Part shown: piece after piece, positions 10,679-20,141 of the stretch
Numbering within the stretch: position 1 is the stretch's first letter
Layout of the letters: each line of letters starts with the position of its first letter
NCBI RefSeq assembly: GCF_014831675.1
Contig: NZ_VJXY01000006.1
Coordinates: 174,084 to 238,083, forward strand
Length of the DNA: 64,000 bases
Direction of reading: 5' to 3'
Source: Komarekiella delphini-convector SJRDD-AB1
GTDB taxonomy: Bacteria > Cyanobacteriota > Cyanobacteriia > Cyanobacteriales > Nostocaceae
Notes under the pieces: model-generated
Databases searched by the model: none
Seen by the model: only the letters and a program-made list of their open reading frames with translations
Told to the model about the DNA's origin: nothing
Translations under genes and position numbers: made by a program

Positions 10679-10775
10679 TTTTAAACGCAGAGGCATGCTG
10701 AGGAAATCGCAAAGGTTCGCTAAAAGTTCCTCTGCGTTACTCTGCGCTTACCTCTGTGTTCCTTTGCGTTTAAAA
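10679..10775. terminator. Inverted repeat between convergent thiC and pyrE
   Basis: TTTTAAACGCA (10679-10689) pairs with TGCGTTTAAAA (10765-10775), giving A/T runs on both outer sides. The interior holds several variants of CGCAGAGG/CCTCTGCG, typical of an interspersed cyanobacterial repeat. It probably serves as a two-way terminator for the convergent genes. Confidence 0.45.
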
Positions 10776-10778
10776 AAA

Positions 10779-11396
10779 TTACTTAATCTGCTGATACCGT
10801 TGTTGAATCTCCTCAATCGAAAACAAAGCTTCAAATTTCAAACCAGCTGACTGGTACAACTCTGCTCCCCCTTGCTGGCGATCTACCAGTGCAATTACTT
10901 GATTTACGGTATAACCTGCCGCTTTAAGCCGTTCAACTGCTTTCAAAGCAGATTGTCCAGTAGTGACGACATCTTCCAACACCACCACTTTCGCACCTTC
11001 TGGCAAAATAGGCCCTTCAATATAAGCCTTCGTTCCATACCCCTTGGCTTCTTTACGAATAATCAGCGCTGGTATTGGTCGGTTTTCATAGACAGAAACC
11101 ACACTCACTGCTGTCACCATTGGGTCAGCTCCCAGTGTTAAACCCCCAACTGCCTGGGTATCTACAGATAGCAGAGGGAACAGCAACCGTCCAACTGCCA
11201 AAGCACCTTGGGGATGGAGTGTTACTTGCGTCTTGTTGACGTAATAAGAGCTACGCAGCCCAGAAGAGAGGACAAAATCACCCTCTTGATAAGCAAGTTG
11301 GCAAAATAAATCTAGTAACTTGTGGCGCAGGGTAGTTAAATCAGCGGTAGCTGCCCAAATATCTGAGTGGGTAAGAGTTTCAGTAGGATACGTCAT
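10779..11396 (-). CDS. pyrE: Orotate phosphoribosyltransferase
   Basis: 205 residues. Catalyses orotate + PRPP to OMP in pyrimidine synthesis. The PRPP-binding signature VVVLEDVVTTGQSAL is intact. DFVLSSGLRSSYYVNK near the N-terminus and KEAKGYGTKAYIEG, the flexible catalytic loop with Lys, are also present. The length fits bacterial PyrE. It converges on thiC with a shared inverted repeat between the two genes. Confidence 0.95.
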   Translation of the reverse strand: MTYPTETLTHSDIWAATADLTTLRHKLLDLFCQLAYQEGDFVLSSGLRSSYYVNKTQVTLHPQGALAVGRLLFPLLSVDTQAVGGLTLGADPMVTAVSVVSVYENRPIPALIIRKEAKGYGTKAYIEGPILPEGAKVVVLEDVVTTGQSALKAVERLKAAGYTVNQVIALVDRQQGGAELYQSAGLKFEALFSIEEIQQRYQQIK

Positions 11397-11497
11397 TACA
11401 AAACATTAAAAGTTGTGCTACACCAAAGGTTGAACTCATAAGAGTTCTGAAATTAAGCATAAGTTAAGATTCACCCATAAATTGAGGAGTAAAGAAC

Positions 11498-11929
11498 ATG
11501 GGTATAAAATTAAAAACCCTGAGTGGTTTATTGGTACTAACTGTTGGTATTGCTTTTCCCTCTGTTGCATCTGCTCAGACGGAAACACCCAATTATGAAA
11601 CTACGAATGATGTATTTGAACGAGCTTTTTTTCGACACGATCGCAATTTCTACGACAACGGTAGTCTCAGGCGTCAGCTAGATTCGTTTCTTGGCCCTGG
11701 TTCGGGTTTCCGAAATTCTTTCCCAGAAAATGAAATTGCCCGAGATGCTGAATTGGTTAATACTGTCTATCACGATGTCCTTACTCAGCAAGTTGGCAAT
11801 GATCCATATATTCGTACCCCCGATTTACCAAATCCTTACGACACATCTCTGTTGATGTCTCCTCGCTTGAATACCAACAAACTCAAAGTCGGGACTGAAT
11901 TTCGGTTTGAAACTTTACCACCTCGATAA
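11498..11929 (+). CDS. Small exported protein of unknown function
   Basis: 143 residues with a classical signal peptide (MGIKLKTLSG, hydrophobic core, cleavage after SVASA before QTETP). The mature part is acidic and polar (VFERAFFRHDRNFY, FLGPGSGF, DPYIRTPDLPNPYDTSLL) and has no recognised domain. A good GAGGAG ribosome-binding site precedes the ATG. It is probably periplasmic or thylakoid-lumenal. It stands alone before the tRNA gene. Confidence 0.7.
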   Translation: MGIKLKTLSGLLVLTVGIAFPSVASAQTETPNYETTNDVFERAFFRHDRNFYDNGSLRRQLDSFLGPGSGFRNSFPENEIARDAELVNTVYHDVLTQQVGNDPYIRTPDLPNPYDTSLLMSPRLNTNKLKVGTEFRFETLPPR

Positions 11930-12102
11930 CGTCCTAGGGTTTAGTCATTAGTCTTTGTCATTTGTCAGCAACTAATGACTAAATTACCAAATTTAGTTTT
12001 TCTTTAGAGACTAAGAATGTTAATGTTCAATAGAATTTAGTATTGTTTCGTCACAACCATCATTGGAGTTAAATAATGGATTGCTTTTTATAATTTAGTT
12101 AG

Positions 12103-12175
12103 TGCGCCCTGCTGGAATCGAACCAGCCTGAAGGCGAATTATGAGTTCGCTGCCTCCCCAATCGGCCAAAGGCGC
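12103..12175 (-). tRNA. tRNA with CAT anticodon (Met elongator or Ile2)
   Basis: 73 nt on the minus strand. The acceptor stem GCGCCTT pairs with AGGGCGC (one G-U). The anticodon stem GCGAA/TTCGC encloses loop CTCATAA with anticodon CAT. The T arm GCTGG-TTCGATT-CCAGC is standard. The 3' CCA is not encoded. The first pair is G1-C72 and the anticodon stem lacks the three G-C pairs of initiators, so it is not tRNA-fMet. Elongator Met is more likely than lysidine-type Ile2, but this cannot be settled by eye. Confidence 0.9.
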
Positions 12176-12456
12176 TTGCTTTGTTGGGTTCTAGGTTAGT
12201 ATAAATTGATTTACCTAAATTTTTAAGTTAACCCTATTGTGAGTATGGTACTTCACACAACTAATAACCCAATTTTATTATTTTAGCATGATTTTGTAGC
12301 TTGTAAATACTCGAAAATAATTTGCTATATTTTTATACTACATAATTTAATAATGAAATAGTGCAAACTAATATTTATTAAGTTCCTTGAAGGATTGAGG
12401 TAACAGCTTCAATACTCTTAAGTAGACCAGCATTCTTTTGCAATAGCTTGTCAGCG

Positions 12457-13155
12457 ATGAAACTAAATTCCACTGTACTTCTTACATTGATTTTATTAAC
12501 CCTGATGTTGGGAGCTGGTTCTGTGAGTGCGTTTTTAGGATTTAATATAGGGAGTTCAGCACTCAAAGGTATTACCACACCAGACGGTCGCCCCGCAACT
12601 AAATTTGCTAGCAGCAAGACTAACTCTCAACAAGGAGGGTTAGCGCTATTAAAAGAGCAAGAGATCCTGAAAATTGTCAAGGCGCGAATTGAAGGTAAGA
12701 CCAAAGCTGCTAAATCAGAAAACCTAGAGGAAGATGATGAAGAAACTAATAGCAGCAAGCAAAAACCAGAGGAAAAACCTCCAGAAGTGACTGAAGAAAA
12801 ACTTCAACCTGGTTTTCCGATTACCGCCCAGAGTGAAGGCGTCACACTCTCTGTACAATCTGCTCGCTACTCTGGCGGTGATTTACTGCTGAAAGTAAAA
12901 ATGCAGAATAAAGGTACTGATTCTGTACGCTTCTTGTACAGTTTTTTGGATGTCACAGATGACAAAGGGCGAACTCTGAGTGCTAGTACAGAGGGTTTAC
13001 CAGCAGAATTGCCTTTAAATGGGCCAACATTTTCAGGTACAGTGAGTATTCCCACAGCTTTATTAGATGATGTAAAGAAGGTATCACTTGCTCTAACTGA
13101 TTATCCTGCTCAAAAATTGAAGCTAGAGGTATCAGATATTCCTGTAGAAAAGTAG
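12457..13155 (+). CDS. Membrane-anchored protein with extracytoplasmic beta domain, unknown function
   Basis: 232 residues from ATG 12457. A TTG at 12448 in the same frame is less likely because the hydrophobic anchor starts right after MKLNSTV. There is one N-terminal hydrophobic segment (about 7-28), then a highly charged Glu/Lys linker ([20 protein letters not shown]). The C-terminal domain of about 110 residues has alternating strands ([39 protein letters not shown]) and resembles Ig-like/DUF4352 folds. The exact family was not recognised. Confidence 0.65.
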   Translation: MKLNSTVLLTLILLTLMLGAGSVSAFLGFNIGSSALKGITTPDGRPATKFASSKTNSQQGGLALLKEQEILKIVKARIEGKTKAAKSENLEEDDEETNSSKQKPEEKPPEVTEEKLQPGFPITAQSEGVTLSVQSARYSGGDLLLKVKMQNKGTDSVRFLYSFLDVTDDKGRTLSASTEGLPAELPLNGPTFSGTVSIPTALLDDVKKVSLALTDYPAQKLKLEVSDIPVEK

Positions 13156-13268
13156 GAGTCTGGGGACTGGGGACTGGGGACTGGGGACTGGGGACTGGGA
13201 ACTGGGGACTGGGAACTGGGGACTGGGAACTGGGAACTGGGGACTGGGAACTGGGAACTGGGGACTGG
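13156..13268. repeat. Heptameric STRR array (CTGGGGA/CTGGGAA)
   Basis: About 15 head-to-tail heptamers of GGGGACT with interspersed GGGAACT variants, starting right at the stop codon of the preceding gene. Frames through it encode only Pro/Ser/Val repeats and are not genes. Confidence 0.9.
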
Positions 13269-13357
13269 GTGACAAGGTGAATAAATAATCAATACCCAAT
13301 ATCCAATACTCAATATCCAATCCCTAATACCCAATACCCAATCCCTCTCAATGGGGC

Positions 13358-14743
13358 GTGAGTATTACACGAGCTTTTGTAGTGAGTGGTTTTCCTAGAT
13401 TGATTTGGACAGATGTGGGGCTGCGATTGTTGTCGGTGCTACTGTTGATTGCGATAAATGCCTTTTTTGTAACGGCAGAGTTTTCGATGGTGAGTGTGCG
13501 GCGATCGCGCATTCACCAGCTAGTTGAGGCTGGTGATATCCCAGCGATCGCTGTCGAAACACTGCAACGCAGTATTGATAGACTGCTATCTACAACCCAG
13601 TTAGGAATCACCCTCTCTAGTTTGGCGTTGGGATGGATTGGAGAAAGTACTATTGTCGTGCTGGTGGATGCATGGCTAAAATCCTTGCCTTTACCCAGTG
13701 GAATGAGTACCTTCATGGCTCATTCTTTATCAATTCCGATCGCCTTTTTTTTAATTGCTTATTTGCAAATTGTTTTAGGAGAACTATGCCCCAAATCGTT
13801 AGCTATGCTCTACTCAGAAGAGCTGGCTCGGTTTCTGGGGCCTTCAGTAAAAGCGATCGTACGTTTTTTTAGACCATTCATTTGGATTCTTAACCAATCA
13901 ACCCGCTGTCTATTACGAATTTTTGGCATCCAATACACAGGTCAAAGCTGGAGACCACCTGTTACTCCAGAAGAATTGCAACTGATTATTTCTACAGAAC
14001 GCGAATCTACTGGTTTAGAACTCTCAGAGCGAGAACTGCTCAATAATGTCTTTGAGTTTAGCGATGTAACAGCGCAAGCTGTAATGATTCCTCGCACCAG
14101 CATTGTAGCACTGCCAAAAGACGCTACTTTCCAGACATTACTCACAGAAATGGCTTCTACTGGTCACTCCCGCTATCCTGTGATTGGTGAATCTTTAGAT
14201 AACATTTGTGGTATTGTCTACTTTAAAGATCTGGCAAAACCTCTTGCTGTAGGAAAGTTATCTTTAGAAACACAGATCCAACCTTGGATGCGTCCCGCTC
14301 AGTTTGTACCAGAACACACGTCCTTGAGTGAACTTTTGCCAATGATGCAGCAAGAGAAATCAGCTATGGTCATGGTAGTAAATGAATTTGGCGGTACTGT
14401 GGGACTGGTGACAATCAAAGACGTTATTGCTGAAATCATTGGCGATGCTAGTGAACCAGAAAGCAGCGATGACTTGCTAATCCAGATGTTAGATGAGCAG
14501 AAATTTTTGGTACAAGCGCAGATTAACCTCGAAGACCTCAACGAAGTTTTGCATCTCAATTTGCCTTTGACGAGAGAATACCAGACATTGGGAGGTTTTT
14601 TGCTCTACCAGTTGCAGAAAATTCCCGCCAAAGGCGAAACGTTATTCTATGAAAATCTCGAATTTACTGTGATGTCTGTTGTTGGGCCACGTCTGCACCA
14701 AATTCAATTGCGACGTTTGGAGGAGAAAGGAGACAGGAGTTAG
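13358..14743 (+). CDS. CNNM/HlyC-CorC family membrane protein (DUF21 + CBS pair)
   Basis: 461 residues starting at GTG 13358. The N-terminal DUF21/CNNM transmembrane domain (about 20-205) has four hydrophobic helices (LLLIAINAFFVTAEFSMVSVRRSR, LGITLSSLALGWIGE). Two CBS domains follow at about 230-350 (VMIPRTSIVALP, HSRYPVIGES). A CorC_HlyC domain closes the protein (about 370-455). The family is linked to Mg/Co efflux or divalent-cation homeostasis; the old name hemolysin is misleading. It is monocistronic behind an STRR array. Confidence 0.9.
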   Translation: MSITRAFVVSGFPRLIWTDVGLRLLSVLLLIAINAFFVTAEFSMVSVRRSRIHQLVEAGDIPAIAVETLQRSIDRLLSTTQLGITLSSLALGWIGESTIVVLVDAWLKSLPLPSGMSTFMAHSLSIPIAFFLIAYLQIVLGELCPKSLAMLYSEELARFLGPSVKAIVRFFRPFIWILNQSTRCLLRIFGIQYTGQSWRPPVTPEELQLIISTERESTGLELSERELLNNVFEFSDVTAQAVMIPRTSIVALPKDATFQTLLTEMASTGHSRYPVIGESLDNICGIVYFKDLAKPLAVGKLSLETQIQPWMRPAQFVPEHTSLSELLPMMQQEKSAMVMVVNEFGGTVGLVTIKDVIAEIIGDASEPESSDDLLIQMLDEQKFLVQAQINLEDLNEVLHLNLPLTREYQTLGGFLLYQLQKIPAKGETLFYENLEFTVMSVVGPRLHQIQLRRLEEKGDRS

Positions 14744-14824
14744 GAGGTAGGAGCTTGGGTGAGTGGGGAGTGCGAGAGTGCGAGAGTAGGGGAATAGGGG
14801 AAGTTCATACTCATCACTCATCAC

Positions 14825-15511
14825 TCAAGCATAGGGAAGCGGGTCTTTTAACTGCAATTCGGCAAAAGCTGCTAATCGTAAGCGGCAAGAATCACAGACA
14901 CCACAAGCGATATCACCACCGGCATAGCAAGACCAAGTGAGTTCCCAGGGGACGCCCAATTGGTTGCCCAATTGGATAATTTCGGTTTTTTTCAGATTTA
15001 TTAGGGGTGCAACAATACTTATTGGTTGTCCTTCACGCCCTTGTTTGGTTCCCAGACGAAAAACTTCTTGCATTGCTTGGATATAGTCGGGACGACAGTC
15101 AGGGTATCCAGAGTAGTCTAAAGCGTTAACACCTATATAGACACGTTCAGCAGCGATCGCCTCGGCGTAGCCAAGAGCAAAGCTTAAGAATATAGTATTA
15201 CGAGCAGGCACATAGGTAACAGGAATATTTTGAGACATTTCATCTAGGGAACGCTCCTGGGGTAAATCAATAGCGTCGTCTGTAAGTGCAGATCCACCCC
15301 ATTGCCGTAAGTCAAAATTAACTACCTGATGTTTTACGACTCCAGCTTTTTGAGCAACGAGAAGGGCTGACTGTAACTCTCGCCGATGTCGCTGCTGGTA
15401 ATCAAAGGAAATAGCATGGCATTCACAGCCATCAGCTTTCGCTTTGTACAAAATTGTGGAAGAGTCTAATCCACCCGACAACAGAATTACAGCTTTCATC
15501 TCAGTTTTCAA
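14825..15511 (-). CDS. queC: 7-cyano-7-deazaguanine synthase QueC
   Basis: 228 residues. Converts 7-carboxy-7-deazaguanine to preQ0 in queuosine synthesis. The PP-loop ATP pyrophosphatase motif ILLSGGLDSST is near the N-terminus. YVPARNTIFLSFALG lies in the middle. The zinc-binding cluster WSCYAGGDIACGVCDSC is at the C-terminus with all four Cys. Two ATG codons lie four codons apart, and the downstream one (MKAVILLSGG) may be the real start. No other que genes are nearby. Confidence 0.96.
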   Translation of the reverse strand: MKTEMKAVILLSGGLDSSTILYKAKADGCECHAISFDYQQRHRRELQSALLVAQKAGVVKHQVVNFDLRQWGGSALTDDAIDLPQERSLDEMSQNIPVTYVPARNTIFLSFALGYAEAIAAERVYIGVNALDYSGYPDCRPDYIQAMQEVFRLGTKQGREGQPISIVAPLINLKKTEIIQLGNQLGVPWELTWSCYAGGDIACGVCDSCRLRLAAFAELQLKDPLPYA

Positions 15512-16170
15512 TTTTGGATTTAAAATCGCTCAATCACACTTCAAGAAAATGCCGAAAACTAATGCTAAAGACGCTTTAAAACTAGTATTAATCAAGGAAA
15601 CTATCTATACAAGTTTCTCTCAAAATGTGGTGCGATTATCTTTGCCACTGCACCTTGGGCAATCGCTGGATACTGCAAATAATTATGCAAGAATAATTTT
15701 AGGTATTAACCGCGGCCATTCATCATACAAGCTCACTGTATAAACTGATTTCGGTGTGTTATTTTGATTGTTTTGTGATTTTACTAACAAACAATTTCTC
15801 CATTCTAAATAGTGTTAATTGAATATTGAGTCTGGCAATTAATTATCTAACTTTCAACTAAAGAAAAGTTAAATATAAAACTTTTAGTGAGTATAAATTT
15901 AGAAAATTTTCCCTGAGGTATTACGTACTTTTAAAAGTTAATAAAGAGACATCTAGTTTTTGTACTTCATACAAAAAATTGCTTAATCTTGACTTGTTTA
16001 TACAAAAGACAGTCAGATTGCGGGAACTGATCGCAAACTTTGAAATTCTTCATAAACAGAGCCTCTATGTTACCATCTGGATGGTTTTAGACGGATCACA
16101 ACTGGCCGTTTAAGTATAAACGCCAACGACCGTAGCGTCTCTAAATTTGGTGGTTGAGGAGAGAATAATA
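15512..16170. other. AT-rich intergenic region between divergent genes
   Basis: About 660 bp upstream of both queC and the oxidoreductase gene. It should hold both promoters. I see no conserved motif, tandem repeat or plausible gene; an open frame from 15444 to 15743 overlaps queC antisense and lacks features. Confidence 0.5.
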
Positions 16171-17253
16171 GTGCAAGATAGCATGTCAGTGGCAGAACCG
16201 AATCCATATACACAGCGCAACCAGCCACGACCGATCCGCATAGGCGTGATTGGAGTGGGTAACATGGGACAACATCACGCTCGCGTGCTCAGTTCAATGA
16301 AAGATGTTGAACTGGTCGGAGTGGCAGATATCAACGTCGAGCGGGGGTTAGAAACCGCCAGTAAGTACAAAGTGCGTTTTTTTGAAGACTATTGTGATTT
16401 GCTGCCCCTTGTGGAAGCAGTTTGCGTAGCCGTTCCAACTCGCCTGCACTACGCTGTAGGCATTAACTGTCTTTTGGCAGGAATTCATGTTTTAGTTGAA
16501 AAACCGATCGCTGCAAGTATTTCTGAGGCAGAATCCCTGGTAAATGCCGCAGCTGAATCTCAGTGTATCCTGCAAGTAGGTCATATTGAGCGTTTCAATC
16601 CAGCATTTAGGGAACTGAGCCAAGTGCTGAAAACTGAGGAACTGCTGGCGCTGGAAGCTCATCGGATGAGTCCTTACTCAGATCGGGCAAATGATGTGTC
16701 GGTTGTGTTGGATTTAATGATCCACGACATTGATCTGCTTTTAGAATTAGCCGCCTCCCCAGTAGTAAAATTAACAGCTAGCGGTTCTCGTGCCCTAGAC
16801 TCTGGTTATTTAGATTACGTCACTGCCACTTTGGGATTTGCTAATGGCATTGTCGCTACTTTAACTGCCAGTAAAGTAACTCACCGAAAAATCCGCCGGA
16901 TTGTCGCCCATTGTAAAAACTCATTTACTGAAGCAGATTTTCTCAAAAATGAAATTTTGATTCACCGACAAACAACAGCTAATTCTCTGAACGACCACCG
17001 ACAAGTACTTTACAGGCAGGATGGTGTGATTGAAAAAGTCTACACCAGTAACATTCAACCTCTAAGTGCAGAGTTAGAACATTTTGTCAACTGCGTACAT
17101 GGTGGCAATCAACCCTCAGTGGGTGGTGAGCAAGCTCTTAAAGCTCTCAGATTGGCAAGTTTAATTGAGCAGATGGCTTTGGAAGATCGAGTTTGGAATC
17201 CATTAGACTGGCAATCGGAACAGAGAGTACAATCGTTGACGCCGACAGTCTAA
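16171..17253 (+). CDS. Gfo/Idh/MocA family NAD(P)-dependent oxidoreductase
   Basis: 360 residues from GTG 16171, chosen because GAGGAGAG at 16156-16163 lies 7 nt upstream; a longer frame from TTG 16147 has no such site. Rossmann motif IRIGVIGVGNMGQHHARVL binds NAD(P). VAVPTRLHY and HVLVEKPIAAS, with the catalytic EKP lysine, follow. The C-terminal domain carries VLDLMIHDIDLLLEL (HD motif). The protein is a sugar or inositol dehydrogenase-type enzyme, substrate unknown. Confidence 0.88.
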   Translation: MQDSMSVAEPNPYTQRNQPRPIRIGVIGVGNMGQHHARVLSSMKDVELVGVADINVERGLETASKYKVRFFEDYCDLLPLVEAVCVAVPTRLHYAVGINCLLAGIHVLVEKPIAASISEAESLVNAAAESQCILQVGHIERFNPAFRELSQVLKTEELLALEAHRMSPYSDRANDVSVVLDLMIHDIDLLLELAASPVVKLTASGSRALDSGYLDYVTATLGFANGIVATLTASKVTHRKIRRIVAHCKNSFTEADFLKNEILIHRQTTANSLNDHRQVLYRQDGVIEKVYTSNIQPLSAELEHFVNCVHGGNQPSVGGEQALKALRLASLIEQMALEDRVWNPLDWQSEQRVQSLTPTV

Positions 17254-17363
17254 AAAAGAAAGGGAAGATGGAAAGATGGAGAAACATAGTCGCTATCTAC
17301 TTTCCTCTCCCATAACTCCAGTCTCAGAAAAACTCTGGAGTATATTTTCAAATTTTCTGTATG

Positions 17364-17411
17364 TTAGATCCCCCCTAGCCTTTTTAATGAAGTGGGCTAA
17401 GGGGGATCTAA
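17364..17411. repeat. Imperfect 17-bp inverted repeat (TTAGATCCCCC...)
   Basis: 17364-17380 and 17395-17411 are inverse copies with one mismatch and a 14-nt spacer. The AGATCCCCC/GGGGGATCT type also forms the inner borders of the repeat-rich spacer near 53733 and 54045. Possibly a terminator-like repeat after the oxidoreductase gene. Confidence 0.7.
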
Positions 17412-17582
17412 GTTTTGAAACTAAAACTACCTTTCCACTTCCTTCCTCTATGTCTGAGGTCAATGCCAATTTGATTGCAGCTAAGTTACTTTGACTCTAA
17501 CAAGCGTGGATGATTAACTTTTACGAAAGCTAACACTGAATTTAACAATAAAATTAGTGCAACAATTTTAGGAATTGTTTCG

Positions 17583-18197
17583 ATGCTTGAATGGATAACC
17601 AATACTATCAACTACATGGGTTATTTGGGAATCGCCCTGCTGATGTTCGTAGAGAACCTCTTTCCCCCCATCCCTTCAGAATTGATTATGCCACTGGCAG
17701 GATTTACAGCACGAGCAACTCCAGACAAGCTCAATATCATTGGCGTATTTTTGGCGGGGCTGGTAGGTTCTGTGCTGGGGGCATTAATTTGGTACTATCC
17801 AGGTAAATTCTTAGGTGAAGAACGTTTGAAAGCCTGGGCTGATAAGTACGGCAGATGGCTAGCTATATCCAGCAAAGATATTGCCAAGGCAACGCGCTGG
17901 TTTGATAGACGAGGCAACAAAGCAGTACTTATTGGTCGGCTTGTGCCAGGAATCCGTACCTTGATTTCCGTTCCAGCAGGTATCACCAATATGCACTTGC
18001 TGCCGTTCTTATTTTATACAACCCTAGGTAGCGCTATCTGGGTAGGTTTGCTAACATACTCAGGGTACGTATTAGGTAGTCAGTATGAACTTGTGGATAA
18101 GTACCTTGCTCCGGTATCTAAAATCGTGCTTGGGAGTCTGGTTCTAGTATTTGTTGCTTGGATACTCAAGCGCCAGTTAAAACGTATTAGAAGATGA
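17583..18197 (+). CDS. DedA family membrane protein
   Basis: 204 residues. The DedA/SNARE-associated fold is clear: MGYLGIALLMFVENLFPPIPSE at the N-terminus, the re-entrant GLVGSVLGALIWYYPGKFLGE, and FDRRGNKAVLIGRLVPGIRTLISVPAG with the conserved Arg and Pro, ending in two hydrophobic helices. Members translocate undecaprenyl phosphate or phospholipids across the membrane. It is monocistronic. Confidence 0.92.
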   Translation: MLEWITNTINYMGYLGIALLMFVENLFPPIPSELIMPLAGFTARATPDKLNIIGVFLAGLVGSVLGALIWYYPGKFLGEERLKAWADKYGRWLAISSKDIAKATRWFDRRGNKAVLIGRLVPGIRTLISVPAGITNMHLLPFLFYTTLGSAIWVGLLTYSGYVLGSQYELVDKYLAPVSKIVLGSLVLVFVAWILKRQLKRIRR

Positions 18198-18405
18198 AAC
18201 ACAGCCGCTTTTGCTTTGAAGGCAGGGGTTACATCCGGCCAAAATTCGCATACACTATGCCAAATAATACTAAATGCGTGTTGACATCCACTGTATTCCT
18301 TCCCTACGGAACGCTGCTCGAATGGGGAAGCAAGCTACGAAGCAGCGTCTCGCAGAGAAGGTATCGCCTAAATTAATTTTTGGCGTGTTTCTAGCTACAC
18401 TTGAC

Positions 18406-18427
18406 GCAACCAAAAATTTCTGGTTGC
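18406..18427. promoter_or_regulatory. Inverted repeat upstream of the ParM-like gene (candidate operator or centromere-like site)
   Basis: GCAACCA (18406-18412) and TGGTTGC (18421-18427) form a perfect 7-bp inverted repeat around an 8-nt spacer, 62 bp before the actin-like gene. In plasmid ParMRC systems the centromere lies in this position. Only one inverted pair is seen, not an iteron array. Confidence 0.35.
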
Positions 18428-18489
18428 TCGCATTTTTGTAAGATGAGCATTGACAACTTTTTACAGTTAAGTTCAGACTAGGAGCTTTC

Positions 18490-19644
18490 ATGACAGACCA
18501 ACCTTCCGCCGCTACCCCAATGAATGCCGCAGCTATACCAATGAATAGAGTATCGGCGTCTACTCCCATAAATGCTGTTAATACTCCCAAGCCAGGCGGC
18601 GGCATCGGTTCCGGGAAAACTATTCTCAGTGTTGATTTAGGCAGAACTTCGACAAAGACTTGTGTAAGTCGCGAACCTAATAGTGTGGTGTTTATACCTG
18701 CCAACGTCAAGCAAATGTCGATAGAACAGGTGCGTGGGGGCGTTTTTGAAGCTAGGGCTACTGACCCTCTAATGGATTTGTGGCTGGAATATCAAGGCAA
18801 TGGATATGCTGTAGGTCAGCTGGCAGCCGATTTTGGAGCGAATCTAGGAGTCGGACAATCTAAGGTAGAGGCTGCACTAGTAAAAGTCTTGGCATGTGCT
18901 GGCTACTTCAAACTCAAAGATGAGATTTCTGTTGTACTTGGTCTACCTTTCCTCTCGTTGGAGCAGTTTGAAAAGGAAAAAGCACAATTAATCAGCCAAG
19001 TTGGTGGCCCTCATGTATTGAACTTCCGAGGCGAATCTGTGTCTTTGAACGTCAATAAGGTATGGGTAATGCCAGAAGGCTACGGCAGCCTACTGTGGTC
19101 TGAAGCTCAACCGAAAAAGAGCACTACCGTTCCCGATTTTACGAAAATATCGGTGGCGATCGTCGATATTGGGCATCAAACCGTCGATCTTTTGATGGTA
19201 GATAACTTTCGCTTTGCACGAGGTGCTTCTAAGAGTGAAGACTTCGGAATGAACAAGTTTTATGAACTGGTAGCTGCCGAAATCCAAGGAGCAGATAGTC
19301 AATCTTTAGCATTGATTTCCGCTGTTAATAAACCCAGGGGAGAGCGTTTTTATCGTCCTAAAGGCGCTAGCAAGCCCGCCAATCTGGATGATTTTCTCCC
19401 CAACCTCACAGAGATGTTTTCTCGTGAAATCTGTAGCCGCGTGCTAGCCTGGTTGCCAGAGCGCGTCACTGACGTGATTCTCACTGGAGGAGGTGGTGAA
19501 TTCTTCTGGGAAGACGTTCAACGTCTGCTCAAGGAGGCAAAGATTAATGCCCATCTAGCCGCACCTTCTAGGCAAGCTAACGCCTTGGGGCAGTATATTT
19601 ATGGAGAGGCGCAATTGTCCGCCGTTCGCGCTGCTAGGGCATAA
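18490..19644 (+). CDS. ParM/StbA-type actin-like ATPase
   Basis: 384 residues. After a flexible N-terminal extension of about 38 residues, actin-fold motifs appear in order: phosphate-1 ILSVDLGRTSTKT, a central QLAADFGANLGVG, phosphate-2 VAIVDIGHQTVDLLMV, and the adenosine motif VILTGGGGEFFWE. The protein should form filaments with ATP. TAGGAG precedes the ATG at a good distance. A small gene with an RHH-like N-terminus follows after 5 bp, the layout of a ParM-ParR partition pair. No replication gene is near. Confidence 0.85.
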   Translation: MTDQPSAATPMNAAAIPMNRVSASTPINAVNTPKPGGGIGSGKTILSVDLGRTSTKTCVSREPNSVVFIPANVKQMSIEQVRGGVFEARATDPLMDLWLEYQGNGYAVGQLAADFGANLGVGQSKVEAALVKVLACAGYFKLKDEISVVLGLPFLSLEQFEKEKAQLISQVGGPHVLNFRGESVSLNVNKVWVMPEGYGSLLWSEAQPKKSTTVPDFTKISVAIVDIGHQTVDLLMVDNFRFARGASKSEDFGMNKFYELVAAEIQGADSQSLALISAVNKPRGERFYRPKGASKPANLDDFLPNLTEMFSREICSRVLAWLPERVTDVILTGGGGEFFWEDVQRLLKEAKINAHLAAPSRQANALGQYIYGEAQLSAVRAARA

Positions 19645-19649
19645 AACTG

Positions 19650-20141
19650 ATGTTCCAATGGTCAAAAAAGGTAGTTAAATCCGTCACGTTCAACCCAGGG
19701 GTTGCTGATGAAAGCTTGTTAGCACAAGTAGAAAGCCATTTAGAAAAACAACCCGACAAGACTTTCAGTGACCTCTGTAAAGAAGCCCTTTGGCAATCTT
19801 TATGTGTACCGGAATCTGGAAGACCTGGTTCAAAAACCGCAGCAACAGCATCGGTTGAACAACAAATCGGTGAACTGCAACGTCAAGTGGCTGGCCTTGA
19901 AGAACGTTTTTTTGCCAAGGAATCCAATCGTTTGGAGGCGATGGAACGCCATATGATGCAACTTAGTCAACAAGTTGCACAATTGGCGCTCATTGTCAAC
20001 GAGCGATCAATTATTCAGTCCTCAAGTCAATCAGTATCAGATGTATCAATAGCAAATAATACTTCTTATACTGCTGCTACCCCTCCTCAAGAGGTTGACC
20101 CTGTCATCAGTCGCCTTAGCCAGTTTCTTGATGATTTCTAA
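19650..20141 (+). CDS. Putative ParR-like adaptor with RHH-like N-terminus and coiled coil
   Basis: 163 residues, 5 bp behind the actin-like gene and surely cotranscribed. Residues about 8-50 fit a ribbon-helix-helix pattern: a short strand VKSVTFNPG, a helix ADESLLAQVESHLEK, and a second helix TFSDLCKEALWQSL. Residues about 70-120 form a coiled coil (QQIGELQRQVAGLEERF). The tail is Ser/Thr-rich and ends in an acidic-hydrophobic peptide (VDPVISRLSQFLDDF), as expected for a ParR tail that caps ParM filaments. The ParR role is inferred from position and pattern; I cannot confirm homology. Confidence 0.6.
   Translation: MFQWSKKVVKSVTFNPGVADESLLAQVESHLEKQPDKTFSDLCKEALWQSLCVPESGRPGSKTAATASVEQQIGELQRQVAGLEERFFAKESNRLEAMERHMMQLSQQVAQLALIVNERSIIQSSSQSVSDVSIANNTSYTAATPPQEVDPVISRLSQFLDDF

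Noticed and set aside
13110-13334. Pro/Ser/Val repeat frames on the minus strand
   Set aside because: They are products of the heptameric STRR array and change with frame; no start signal.
15444-15743. 99-codon frame on the plus strand
   Set aside because: Its first part is antisense to the start of queC, and the remainder shows no domain or ribosome-binding site.
17276-17494. 72-codon frame after the oxidoreductase gene
   Set aside because: It runs through an inverted repeat of the AGATCCCCC type and has no recognisable protein pattern.
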